Assembly: GCA_000697665.1 (NCBI GenBank)
Contig: KL197737.1
Span: 5,278-55,427, forward strand
DNA length: 50,150 bases
From: Jaapia argillacea MUCL 33604
Lineage: Eukaryota; Basidiomycota; Agaricomycetes; Jaapiales; Jaapiaceae
Direction: 5' to 3'
The position numbers and the translations under genes are program-made. How positions within the stretch are numbered: position 1 is the first letter of the stretch; each line of letters starts with the position of its first letter. Positions 21,066 to 31,735 of the stretch are shown here, one piece after another. Below the pieces are notes generated by a model. The model did no database searches. It had not been told where the DNA came from and saw only the letters and a program-made list of their open reading frames with translations.

Positions 21066-22329
21066 TCAGTTGAGCACAAGAGAGAAAGCAGAGACGGTCA
21101 ACTCCGCAGTTCCAGTCATGGCGTGTGTACCACCTCCTACGGATTGGACGTACTAATCAAGAGTCGAGGTCATTTCCGTTGAAATTAGTAACCGTGATAC
21201 GGAGATACTTACTTGGCTAGAGGCAACTCCTTCATTTGCGATGAGATATGCTGGAATTGAGGGCGGTGAGTTGGCTGATGAGAGAAATCAAGAAAGAGAA
21301 ACACGAACTGAAGAAGACGTTGAGGTCGGCGTTGTAGGACGTGATGCTCGTGCCTGCGGTGTGAGGGATGAAGGAAAAGACCTCCCAAGTGGAGGAGGAA
21401 GGTCCCTTTACCATACAAGTCAACTCGATTAAGTATAAGCAACGTAAGGGGATCGTTACCTTCCATAAATCCCAAGTATATCCGGCAAGCGATATACTGG
21501 AAGTGACCAAAGAGCCAACAGGCTGTAAACTATCGAGAACCAAATCAACCCATGCACTTTGACAAGGAGGAAGCGAGATATACCCTCCCAAGCCTGATAA
21601 CCAAATCATCCTGATTCGGAGGAAAAAAACCCAATCAGAGGAGTACGAAATATGAAACGTAGACCTACACTTCGTACGACGACGAAGCTGACGCCGGCTC
21701 TCCAGTCGAATTTGTTCCCAACCAGATATCATATCTAAAATGGCAGTGTGAGTAGGAGGTGCTCTATGATGACAAGGTGACGTACGAGACATCTGCGCGC
21801 AAGCCCGATGACTGTGTTGAGTAGGTCCAATCGTAGGTGGAGGGAGCAGAGGAGATTGCGCTGAGCTATAAGGGAGGCCTTGTGTCAGAACAGTTAGGGA
21901 ATGAAAATTGCTTGCAGACCTGTGTGCTCGAGACAGCTCGCGAGAGGGAAACCTCTACTACTCGGTATCAAAGTTAAGGGTCAGGTGAGCCTAGCGTTAC
22001 AATTGAAACCATACCCATCTGCGCAATGTTGCTGGCCCATGTATAAGTTGCCGACCAAGACACGTCGCTTCCGGACGAAGCAATACAAGTCGCGGTTACC
22101 GTTCCGTTCACTGTAATAGTTTATTTCAAAAACGTTTGCAATCTCAGCAAACAAAAAACCAAGCTGTAGAGGCGGCTGACTGCGAACCACATAATTCGTA
22201 AATGCCGCAAGTGGTGCGCTGAGGCGTTGCCCTGGTACTGATACCGATCGTACTCCCAGAAACCACGAGGTGGAGAGAACCGAGGACAATGCAAAGAAGG
22301 TACATGGAGTGGGAAGTGGAAGTCATCAT
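21066..22329 (-). pseudogene. GH12 copy 3, probably inactive
   Basis: The exon pattern of GH12 copy 4 can be followed throughout: ELCGSQ, VNGTVTATC, SWSATYTWASN, YDWTYSTQSSGLRADVS, YDIWLG, YEVMIWLSGLGG (nucleophile Glu kept), GYTWDLWK, GTSITSYNADLNVFF and a normal stop. Two faults point to inactivity. The residue matching the acid/base Glu is His (GTHAMTG, codon 21123-21125). The donor of the first intron reads CT at 22162-22163 where copy 4 has GT, and no good substitute keeps the frame. The body of the gene has no stops, so loss is recent, or the product serves another role. TATA-like TATAAG at 22371-22376. Confidence 0.65.
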
Positions 22330-22570
22330 GGAAGGAGGTCCTTGGGATCCAGGAATACCTTGGGGAAGGTCTTATAGCTCATGCAATGAATGAAGGAGGG
22401 CGCGGATCAACGAGATCTAAATTCAGCGTTGACCAACACCGAGGATTTGCCTCCCGTGAAGGCCGTGGCCATGAGCCTATGGCCATAGAGTCTGGACGGT
22501 GAGCAGAACGGGTAGTCTTCCTACAAAGCAGGCGATATCGAGTCCTAGGCCAGCGCTTATAAGTTGGTGA
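22330..22570. repeat. duplicated 5' flank, GH12 copy 3
   Basis: Close match to 24126-24530, which has an extra block of about 110 bp. It includes the TATA box and upstream region, so the pair was duplicated with promoters. Confidence 0.7.
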
Positions 22571-22847
22571 GTGTCAGGCGACGCCGATGATTCGCAGATG
22601 AATCGGGAACCGTTGTGGAGAGTGAAGAGTGAGTTCTTGTACGGAAGAAGGAAGAGGTTTGGGATTTTTGGCACAAGTCTGAGAGTTGTCTGTTTTGGTA
22701 GGATCAGATTTTGGTCGCGTGGGTTGGCGCTTCTTTTGGCATTCGCGTTGTTCCGGCATAAGGCACTATGTAACGATTCCCACGCAAAATATAGCAGCAC
22801 TTGCTGCTAGTATCACATGAAGACTCAACAGATCGTAGAATTATTCT

Positions 22848-24125
22848 TCAGTTAAGTGTAACAGAGAAACTACTGGTTGTCAACGTCCCGCTCCCACTAC
22901 TGCCTTCTATACCACCCCCGATGGATTGGATGTACTATCAAAGTAGTCAGGCGGTCGAGGTCATTTCGTTAGAATTAGTACTTTGATATCGATGCTGGAA
23001 TACCTACTTGGGTGGACGCAACTCCCTCATTTGTGATGAGATATTCTGAATTCGACAGGGTGAGTTGACTGACCAAGGGGAAATCAAGAACTTGGAGCAC
23101 GAACTGAAGAAGTAATCAAGGTCGGCGCTGAAGGAGGTGATGGATGAGCCAGAGGTGGCAGCGACGAAGGTGAAGGTATCATAAGTGGACCAAGGTAACT
23201 TTATCACACACACACAAAAAGTCAGCTCGATCAAGTAGAAGTAATGAAAAAGGATCGCCACCTTCCATAGATCCCAAGAATATCCAGCAAGCTCTATGCC
23301 AGAAGTGAGCAAAGATTTAACAGGCTGTATGCTATCGAGACCCAAATCAGCCCATGGCACTTTGACAATGAGGAAGCGAGGTTTACCCTCCCAAGGCTGA
23401 CAACCAGATCATCCTGATTCGAAGGTAATGCGTTCAGGACAGCAGGCATCATGATAAGGTTGCGTAGACTTACACTTCGTGGGATGATGAGGACGAAGCA
23501 GCTCCACCAGTCGAATTTGTTCCCAACCATATATCATAACTAAAATGGCGGTATGAGTAGGATAAAATGCGCCGTGATGACGAGGCGACGTACAAGACAG
23601 AGACGCGCGCCCCCGACCCTGATGTGGAGGACCAATCCCAGGTGGAGGGAGCAGAAGAGACTGCGCTGAGCTATGCGGAAGATTTGTATTAGAACAATTG
23701 AGGTACGGAAATCGTTCGCAGACCTGGAGGCCCCAGCTGCTTCGCGAGAGGACGACTTCTATACTCCGTATCGATGTTAAGTATAAATCGAGCCTGGCGT
23801 TAAAAATCGAAATCGTACCCGTCTCTGAATCGCCTGACCACGAATACTTCGTCGACCAGGTCGAACCAGAACAAGATGCGGTTTGCGATCCGGTCGCTAT
23901 GATTCATCGTCGTTCAAATCTACGTTTGCGGTCCCGGCAAACAAACAACCGACCTGTAGGGGTGGCTGGCTGGGAACCACAAAGTTCCCAACTGCCGCAA
24001 GTGACGCATTGAGGCGTTGCCCAACCATTGCCGGTACTAGTACTGATCGTACTCTGAGAAACCGCGAGGTGGAGAAAACCGAGGAAAATGAAACGAAGGT
24101 GCATGGTGTGGGAAGTGGAAGTCAT
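22848..24125 (-). CDS. GH12 glycanase, diverged copy 4
   Basis: Ten exons splice to about 247 residues. A signal peptide (MHLRFIFLGFLHLAVS) is followed by CVTCGSWELCGSQ, the family N-terminal block. The nucleophile Glu is in HEVMIWLSALGG. The likely acid/base Glu is in GGIEGSSG, where the plus-strand copies have GTEAFTG, so the pocket around it has changed. YDIWLG and GYSWDLWK are kept. Exons 1-5: 24125-23954, 23896-23819, 23758-23724, 23670-23594, 23539-23474. An intron splits the LQ/LSA junction, which is uninterrupted in copies 1 and 2, and the intron after DLWK starts with GT here. TATA-like TATAAG at 24176-24181. The frame is intact; activity is uncertain because of the changed acid/base motif. 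Confidence 0.75.
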
Positions 24126-24530
24126 CCTGGATGGACTCGGAGATCCTTGGGATCCCGAAATACCTTGGGGAAGGTCTTATAGTTCACGCAATGAATGAAG
24201 GGGTACGCGGATCAACGAAGTCTAAATTCAGCGTTGACCAACACCGAGGATTTGCCTCCTTTGAAGGCCGTTCCTTGCCGTGGTCAGCCTGTGGCCATGG
24301 AGTCTGGACGGTGAACAGAACAGGTAGTCTTCCCTCCTCTATGGTGGCCAAGAAAGGGGAGGGAGATAACAGGCACGACCTGTCAGCCAAGAGGAGGCGC
24401 TTCTGACCAGCCATCAAGGCACCGATACCCAGGGGATGATGATATGCGGTACCTGTGCAAAGCAGGCGATTGGGAGTCCAGCGCTTTTGAGTTGGGTGAG
24501 CGTCAGGCAACGCCGATGATTTGCAGACGA
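24126..24530. repeat. duplicated 5' flank, GH12 copy 4
   Basis: Partner of 22330-22570. It holds the promoter of copy 4 and a longer insert (about 24330-24445) absent from the other copy. The rest up to 24860 shows no gene. Confidence 0.65.
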
Positions 24531-24860
24531 ATGCCCGGCGGGATGAGACCTTCTGCCTGAAAAATCACAGTCAGACATGTATACATCCCTTGACACAACA
24601 GTACTCCTACCGATATCCCACGAAAGCGAAACTCTCAGCCTGGGTTAGGGTTGTACGAAACCCAAAGCACAGGATATTAGTTGGGAAACAAGACCAACAA
24701 CGATACACAATTTTGATTTCAAGGAGAATATTAACAGCAATTAAACGGGTATGCCATATATCACACGTCATGAAGGTCGTCAAAGAGGTCGTGAGGGTCA
24801 TTACTGAATGCTGCTGAGATAGATGTTGGGAATTTCGAGCCCCCGGGGCAAGCAGTAACT

Positions 24861-25818
24861 TCAATCCGATGCTGAATCGGCAGGCTTTTCCGCGAAGATG
24901 CTGGTTTGAAGACTATTAGTGCATACTCCATACATCGAGGGAAAGCGTGCGGACCCTTCTTTATCACCAGGTCTGACACCACAGCAGTAACACACCCTAG
25001 CGCTCAACGCAACCAGGGCCATCCACGTCAGGACCATCCCAATGAGTACCATCCAGATGGCATTCCCAAAGTACACCTCGAATGTTCCGATAGTGATATC
25101 GTGGACGTTATTCCTCGCAACTATCGTCAACGCGAGATCAACTGCAAAGACAATCGAACTCAAGATTGCAGTGAAGATAGCGGATAGAAGGGAGAGGGTG
25201 GCGATCGTGTGGGAGGCGAGGAAGAGGGAAGTGATGGAAGTGATGAAAGAGAGGCCTGCGACAACTGCGTGCAGCACGAGGATAACTTGGAGGGAGTGCA
25301 ACACAATTGATACGAGTTGTGGGTATCCAGAAAGGGAGATGAGAGCAGGTGAGAGTTGGTAGCCCAAAGCTGGACCAACGCATTCGCCGTCATTGGTATA
25401 CCAAGTGGGCGGGTTCAAAACGCTGTAGTCGAGTATTAGCCATTGATCAAACCATTGTTAGTGAAGAAGAAAACCAGTTTGAAAGAAAATTCCAAGGTCC
25501 AGAAAAGTCGAATGAGTACATCGAAGCGACGTGGTATGGACCGACGAAAGGGTGCAGAAAAGGAAAGATTCATAAGATTTATCTACTGCGGCAACACACG
25601 TACCTGGTAGCACAGAATCCCCACACACCGAATCTGAACTCTGTAGCGACATCTGTCGCGGGCTGGCCGGCCTGAGGCACAGCCTTGAGACTCAACAGGT
25701 AGATTGTCTTGATAATTGGCAGAGATAGGGCGACAAGGAGGAAGAAAAGGAATGCAAGGAAGAGCACAACACAAATGAAGATGGAGAGAGTGCGATGTTG
25801 AGCTAGAGGGCGGGTCAT
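24861..25818 (-). CDS. SUR7/PalI-type four-span membrane protein
   Basis: Two exons (25818-25604, 25422-24861) and a 181-nt intron give 258 residues. The first helix (IFICVVLFLAFLFFLLVALS) is followed by an external loop with paired Cys and FRFGVWGFC, then, across the splice, WYTNDGEC and LGYQLSP. Three more helices follow, with TWMALVALSARVCYCCG as the last before a short cytoplasmic tail. This layout, especially the G-x-W-G-x-C signature, is that of the SUR7/PalI family. These plasma-membrane proteins are linked to eisosomes (SUR7) or pH sensing (PalI). Which of the two this gene serves cannot be decided. It is divergent from the Hub1 gene with about 365 bp between starts. Confidence 0.75.
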
Positions 25819-26183
25819 GGTGGCGGTCTGAAACAGAGGGAATGCGGCACGCCGGCGGCTATTTTAATGACAGGTTGGAGTATCAGAGAGCAACGAAGTG
25901 CGGGCGGAGAATTGTAATCTTGTAATATTATCCTCGACGCCTTCTCTAAGTCGCTCGTGGGTGGGGACAACGAGGGCAAGGGCTGGCAGACGAGAACCGT
26001 TCGAAATCGGCAACGGCAAATTTGAGTTTAGCGTCGATTACTGTCACGCGAAACACGTCACACGTCACACCCTCTGCTTTACTCCTCCATCATCCCTTTG
26101 ACTATTCTCTCTAGCATCGCTCCCATTGGGTCACCGTTCCCTCATCACCAAAATCGAGGCTTGCCCATATTCTCCTCACGACA

Positions 26184-26616
26184 ATGGCTTTGATTGAGGT
26201 AAGTCTGTTTTACCATATCGCCCATACACCTTGATCAGATTACTCACGTTGACTCATCATTCTGGATAGGTTATCGCGAACGATCGTCTCGGTCGGAAAG
26301 GTTTGTCTTTCGAATAAATGAAGCGTTGCACCAATCTAACCTCCCTACTCTCAGTCCGTGTCAAATGCAGTCCAGATGACACCGTTGGTGATCTGAAGAA
26401 ACTGATCGCTGCACAAACTGGAACCGACTGGACGAAGATTCAATTGAAGAAATGGTGCGTCTCCCTTACTCTTCCATCACTTCATCGCCACCTCTGACCT
26501 TGCTCTTCCTGCAATATACTATATCGAATGGTATTCGCAGGTACACCACTTACAAGGATCACATCACACTCGCTGATTACGAGATCCATGACGGGATGAG
26601 CCTGGAAATGTACTGA
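26184..26616 (+). CDS. HUB1: Hub1/UBL5 ubiquitin-like splicing modifier
   Basis: Four exons (26184-26198, 26270-26300, 26355-26454, 26541-26616) give 73 residues, the size of human UBL5. Hub1 binds spliceosomal Snu66/Prp38 without being conjugated and helps use of weak splice sites. The hallmark blocks are [45 protein letters not shown] and [13 protein letters not shown]. The protein stops after a single Tyr, where yeast and animal forms have two, and there is no C-terminal Gly-Gly, so it cannot be ligated like ubiquitin. The first exon is 15 nt. Confidence is high from the near-unbroken match. Confidence 0.93.
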
Positions 26617-26884
26617 TTGTTTGGTGGCCTTTATGATTTTGCTGCCCTCCTGTCCATCTCGCTGGGTTTTGCTTTGGTGGCGGTTGGTTATCGATTCGAC
26701 ATATACCAAATGTAGTCTTACACAAGAATTGTATCAAGAGTTCTATTATTGTTCACTGCCCCCCGTCGTGCTACTTAGTCTGATGCTGACGATTGATTCA
26801 CGCAATTCACATCCTGCGTCGTTCCCGTAATAGATCAGAGAAGTCGATCGTCTTTCCCAGGTCCAACTCCTGGTTGGTACCAAC
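26617..26884 (+). other. short intergenic spacer
   Basis: About 270 bp between the Hub1 stop and the PTRHD1-like start on the same strand. It holds the 3' end of one and the promoter of the other. No TATA box stands out. Confidence 0.5.
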
Positions 26885-27595
26885 ATGACTGACAATACGG
26901 CGCTCTTGCCAGATGCATCACCGGGGAGTGCAGCAAGCATATCACCTGCGACGCAGTCTCTGATAATGCAACTGGTTGTTCGAAGGGACCTTCTAGATGT
27001 ATGCGCATCATCATCGCTATAGCGCTCCGATGCACCATGGTGCCAGTGCTGACCCTCGATTTGTTTGGCATCGTTCAGGCTGCAGGTTGGGGTATGGGAC
27101 CGTTGATGGCACAGACGGCCCACGCTGCAACTGCTGTAAGCGTGCTGGGTGATTATCGAACTCTCACAATGGTGATGATTCAAACTTTCATAGGTCCTGC
27201 ATGAGACTCGCCATGCGCAACAGACGATCGCGTACTTCGAAGATCTAACTCAGATGCACAAAGTTCGTCTCCAGGCTGATAACTTGACGCCCATATGTCT
27301 CACCAACCTGACGTTGGAACTATCGTTCTCAGGTTGTTCTCCAGGTAAATCCTCATCCTCGCAACTAGAAGATCCGCCGATGACTGTGCTTATAACCCTT
27401 TCCCAGACAGCCAACGCTGAATCTCTCCAGAAACTCTCCACCCTCCTGGATTCGGCCAACCCACCTATCGCACATTACCTCTGGGTGGAACAACCCGACA
27501 ACATACCGACCTGCCTGGCCTTGGCTCCAAATCGGAAAGAGCAGTCCATCAAGAAGGCTTTGGATAAATGTGGGTGTCGTCTTTGGAAGGGCTGA
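26885..27595 (+). CDS. PTRHD1-like peptidyl-tRNA hydrolase (Pth2 fold)
   Basis: Five exons (26885-26998, 27079-27135, 27194-27262, 27333-27344, 27407-27595) give 146 residues. The Pth2 family frees stalled peptides from tRNA; PTRHD1 is a branch whose exact activity is less certain. Family blocks run in order: MQLVVRRDLLD, WGMGPLMAQTAHAATAV, TIAYFEDLTQMHK, VVLQ, then LWVEQPDNIPTCLALAP and the end CGCRLWKG. The fourth exon is only 12 nt. It restores HKVVLQ, which the family requires, while reading straight through would put about 44 unrelated residues inside the fold. Its last 25 or so bases recur at about 31337, carried by a later duplication. Confidence 0.85.
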
Positions 27596-27915
27596 TCCAT
27601 CTGGTACAATCGACTACGGATGTTGCTCAAGGACGCCCAATAAACTATGGCCGGCTTGTCACAGGTTTCAAAGGTTATTGGGTCGCAGATGATAAAGTGT
27701 GAGCATCGACGGACTCGGATGTTGGATTCTCACAGGTTCTTCGAGATCCTCTGGAGCAAACCTTGATGAATTCATGAACCTACGTCCGTTTTCGAGTGCC
27801 CCTCGTCGGAACAAGTGAAATAGGTGGCGAATAGCGATACAAACAATGATAGTAGATGTATAGATACAATATCGAGCGTCGAAAGTGATTCTATAGTCCA
27901 ACGAAAGAAAACCGC

Positions 27916-29276
27916 CTAAAATTGAAGAGAACTCCACGAGGGGGCCTGTGGAAGAGATTCGAGTTGTCGGCGACGGGGAATGCTGGTGTCTGATTGTGAC
28001 TGATGCAACAACCGAACGGCAAAGTCTGTTTCTCGGATAAGATGAGACCAAAGTTCGTCAAGAGTTGCGACCTCCTCATTGAGGGTCCGCAGGCCGGACG
28101 GATGGTATCCCGGAGATGAGTTATCCTGCGAAATACTTTGATCAGACTGAAAGAAGTACCCGTAAGGAATAGCACGAACCATGGTGGCGTTGTACCAATA
28201 AATGTAATATCGGACATCTTCCATGTTATCCTTTATGGCGCGCATGGCTTCGGTGTGGCGACGTGCCACCTCCATACCGCTGTTCATTGTAACAAGATCC
28301 TCTTCCAGAAGAAGTGTCTGCGATCGTCGAAAGCCCCGAAAAGCCCAATAGATGAACCAGTTGTCGTAAAATGGGAGGTCCTTCCGCAGCGCATTCAAAT
28401 GATCCATCTCTGCCTCTAATTTTGCCATAATCATCTCCCCCGATCTGACCATCGGTTTCGACCTTTCAATAAACGGATCGAGATGACGTGGAAAGGAGTT
28501 GAAACATAAGTTCAAACTCTGCACTAGGTTCGGACCTAGAGCTGAGAAAACGTGCATCGCCTGGCGAGCGGTGCTTTCGCATTGAGGTGAAGACAACTTT
28601 AGCCCACTGCCACAGTGAGAGCGATACTCCTGAGCAAGATGTAATGCCGCTATGGGAGTGCTGAGCTGAAATACCGTCAAAAGAGGGCACAACAGACGGT
28701 TCCCAGAACTTACACTACGTTGCTCGCAACCGTAACGTTGGTACTGGAAAAGTAACTTGTGATCGGCGATAAGGAACAATCTAAGCGCGTTGTTTGTGTA
28801 TCGATTAAGTTGGTCGAAATCGTCAGCGAGGCCTGGTTGCGGTGATCGGAGCACAATGCTTAGGTTCAGCGCCGCTTCTTCGACACTGTCACAACATGTT
28901 AGCGAGCTACCAACGGTGGAAAAAGGTTGTAGACATACGGGCTGGTAAGATAAAATCTGAGTGGCGGTAAACCCGAGTCCTGGATTAAAGCAAGGATGTT
29001 GGTTGCATGCCTTACTTGGTCAGCAGTAAACCTTGCCAGCCGTGTTTCGACGCTGGCACAGCGCATCGGAGTATCCCACCATGAACAATGTGTCTCATAG
29101 TCACCGAAAACCTCGCGGACAGGCCTTTGACCATGTCGGCGATGCGGAGCGGGTCGGTATTGGTAGAGTTGAGAGATCAAGACGAGTAAGGTGACTATTA
29201 TTCCCACCCACGAGAAGCGAGCCATCCACTGGCAGCGACGCCGGCGCCGTCGATCGATGAATACAGGATCTGCCAT
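27916..29276 (-). CDS. single-pass membrane protein family, copy 1
   Basis: Three exons (29276-28939, 28885-28714, 28665-27916) give 419 residues. The start MADP is followed by a basic cluster and one hydrophobic helix (FSWVGIIVTLLVLISQLYQY, about residues 17-36), so a signal-anchor with the bulk on the far side is likely. Next come a Cys pair (CSWW...RC), a block FTADQVRHATNILALIQDSG, and long amphipathic helices suited to coiled coil (SGEMIMAKLEAEMDHLNALR). A glycosylation-type site lies in YWYNATMVR, and the Ser/Arg-rich tail contains SDTSIPRRR. I do not recognise the family. Two paralogues with the same exon plan follow upstream, so it belongs to a local expansion. Confidence 0.8.
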
Positions 29277-29616
29277 GCAAGAGACGACGGGTGGTGAACA
29301 AGATGCACGACTCTGGCCCGGGTAGACTCGAATATATTTGAAAGTTGTCCATTGTGTTGTATTTGAAACCAAGATCGAAATCGGAGCCAGCATTGAATGG
29401 CTCAATGCACAATAAAGAACGGCTCCACCGAACCATCAGCCGAACAAATAGATCGTCGCAACCTCAACGCTTTTCTTGCCCATGCCTATTGTACTCTGTA
29501 TCATTATCGAGTGTGTACCCACCTCATCAGAACAAGTGAAAACTACGACTCCGAACAACGATACAATCAAAGATAAATAGACCTATAGATACAACATCTC
29601 GAGTCGAATGGTGGTT

Positions 29617-31042
29617 CTACAGCCCAGCTTCAATGGGAGGACAAGAAAGAGAACCAACTATTTTTTGAGGAGGAGAACTCAGCAAGGGAGCCTGTGCAAG
29701 AGACAGGATCTTCCGACGACGGGGAATGCTGGTGTCTGATTGTGACTGGTGCAACAACCGAACGGCAGAGTCGGTCTCTCGGAGAAGGTGAGACCAAAGT
29801 TCGTCAAGAGTTGCGACCTCGTCATGGAGGGTCCGCAGGTCGTACGGATTGTACTCCCGAGATGAGTTATCCTGCGAAATACTTTGATCAGATTAAAAGA
29901 AGCATCCGTAAACAATAGCACGAACCATGGTCGCGTTGTACCAATGGATGTAATATCGGAGATCTTCCATGTTATCCTTTATGGCGCGCATGGCTTCGGT
30001 GTGGCGACGTACCACCTCCTTACCGCTGTTGAGTGTGACCAGGTCCTCGTCCAGGAGAGATGTCCGCGATGCTCGAAAGCCCTGAAAAGCCCGATAGATG
30101 AACCAAGTGTCGTAAAATGGAAGCGCCTTCCGCAATGCATCTACACGGTCCATCTCGGTCTCTAATCTTGCCATAATCATCTCGCTTGATCTGATCATCG
30201 GCTTCGCCTTTCGAATAAACGGGTCGAGATAACGCGAAAAAGAGTTGAAGCACAAGTTTAAACTCTGGACTAGGTTCGGACCTAGATTGGAGAAGAGCGC
30301 AACTGCCTGGCGGGCAGTCTCCACGCATTGAGGTGAAACCACGTTTAGGTCACTGTCACAGTGTAGGCGATACTCCTGGACGAGATGCAATGCCGCCAAG
30401 GGAGTCCTCAGCTTTATACCGTAGAAAGAGCGACGGTCAAAAGAGAATCGAATGACAGCGGGACTGCAGGACTTACGCTACGTTGCACGCAACCGTAACG
30501 TTTGTACTGATCAGTCAACTTCCAGTCGATGGTAAGGAAAGCTCCAAGTGCGTGGTCTGCGTATTGATTTAGTTCGTGTAAATCATCATGTAGGCCTGGT
30601 TGCGGTGATTGGAGCGTGTAGCTTAGGTTCGCCGCGGCTTCGTCGATACTGTTATGACATGTTATAAAGCTACCAACGGTGGAAGAATGGTGTACACGAA
30701 CGGGTGGGTAAGATAATACCTGAGCGGCGGCAAACCCGAGTCCTGGACTAAAGCAAGGATGTTGGTTGCATGCCTTACTTGGTTGGCAGTAAACCTCGCC
30801 AGCCGGGTTTCAACGTTGGCACAGGGCATCGGAGCATTCCACCACGAACACTGTGTTTCAAAGTCATCCAAAACCTCACGGGCCGGCCGTTGAGCATCAT
30901 GATGTCGGGGAACGGGTTGCAGAGATGTCGGTTGGTATTGGTAGAGTCGCGAGATCAAGATGAGTAAGGTGATTGTCATTCCTACCCGCGAGAAGCGGGA
31001 CATCCAGTGGCCGAATCGGTAGGTGGATGTTGGATCTGCCAT
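29617..31042 (-). CDS. single-pass membrane protein family, copy 2, with early stop
   Basis: Exons 31042-30702, 30648-30477 and 30411-29893 follow copy 1 exactly and give 343 residues, ending at a TAA (29893-29895) right after YGCFF. Copy 1 has CAG at that place. Beyond the stop the same frame stays open for 91 codons to 29617 and still matches the paralogues (LHDEVATLDELWSHLL, LLHQSQSDTSIPRRR). So the protein lacks the last fifth, or the gene has just become a pseudogene. Up to the stop it is intact, with the same anchor helix (VGMTITLLILISRLYQY) and Cys pair. A sequencing error is possible but would need two wrong bases. Confidence 0.7.
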
Positions 31043-31329
31043 GTTGAAGAGACGGTGGTGATGAACAAGATGTACGACTCGCTATATTGTGAGTTGTCCG
31101 AGTCGTCGTCTTGAAACCAAGTTTAGTATTGGGACAAGACAACAACGCCATGGCTCGCTTGGGCAGCAAATTACAACAAGGACCCACCGATATACATGGG
31201 GACCCATTGACGCAAACTACCAGACCATTGACAAGGGGGATCAGTGGTGCAAGTTCATCATTCTTGTCGGCCCCCATGTCTATTGTCTATCTCGATGGCA
31301 ACCAGAAACTATTGCCACTCGAACACGCT

Positions 31330-31560
31330 AGCGTGGGTGTCGTCTTTGGAAGGGCTAATTCATCTGGTGCAATCAACTATGGGACGAGGCTCGACGACGC
31401 TAATTGAACACGGCCGGCTTGTCGTAGTTTTCAAAGGTTGGGTCGCAGACGACGAACGGTCGGAGCATCGACAGACTGGGATGTTGGATTCTCACGCCTT
31501 CTTCCAGACCCCCTGAAGCAAACCTTGATGGATTCATAATCCTAGGTCCGTTATCGAGGG
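31330..31560. repeat. duplicated segment carrying the tail of the PTRHD1-like gene
   Basis: Matches 27570-27790: it starts with the final coding bases of the PTRHD1-like gene (a GGTGTCGTCTTTGGAAGGGCT block, here ending TAA in place of TGA) and continues through its 3' flank. It sits behind copy 3 just as the original sits behind copy 1, so these two members were duplicated with a piece of the neighbour. Confidence 0.75.
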
Positions 31561-31735
31561 TCTATGTACTGGCCTCGTCGGAACAATGGCGAATAGTAAT
31601 ACAATCAAAGGACACTACGCATATAGATACAATATCGGGAGTCGAATGGTAATTCTACAGCCCAGCTTCAACTCTAGTAAGCTGACTGGACGTTACAGTA
31701 AGGAGAACTGACTAGTTTTAAGGAGAACTCAGCGA

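Noticed and set aside
23205-23220. CA microsatellite in GH12 copy 4
   Set aside because: Short and inside an intron; no sign of function.
27254-27595. Continuous 113-codon frame at the end of the PTRHD1-like gene
   Set aside because: It is open by chance through two introns; the family pattern requires the spliced reading.
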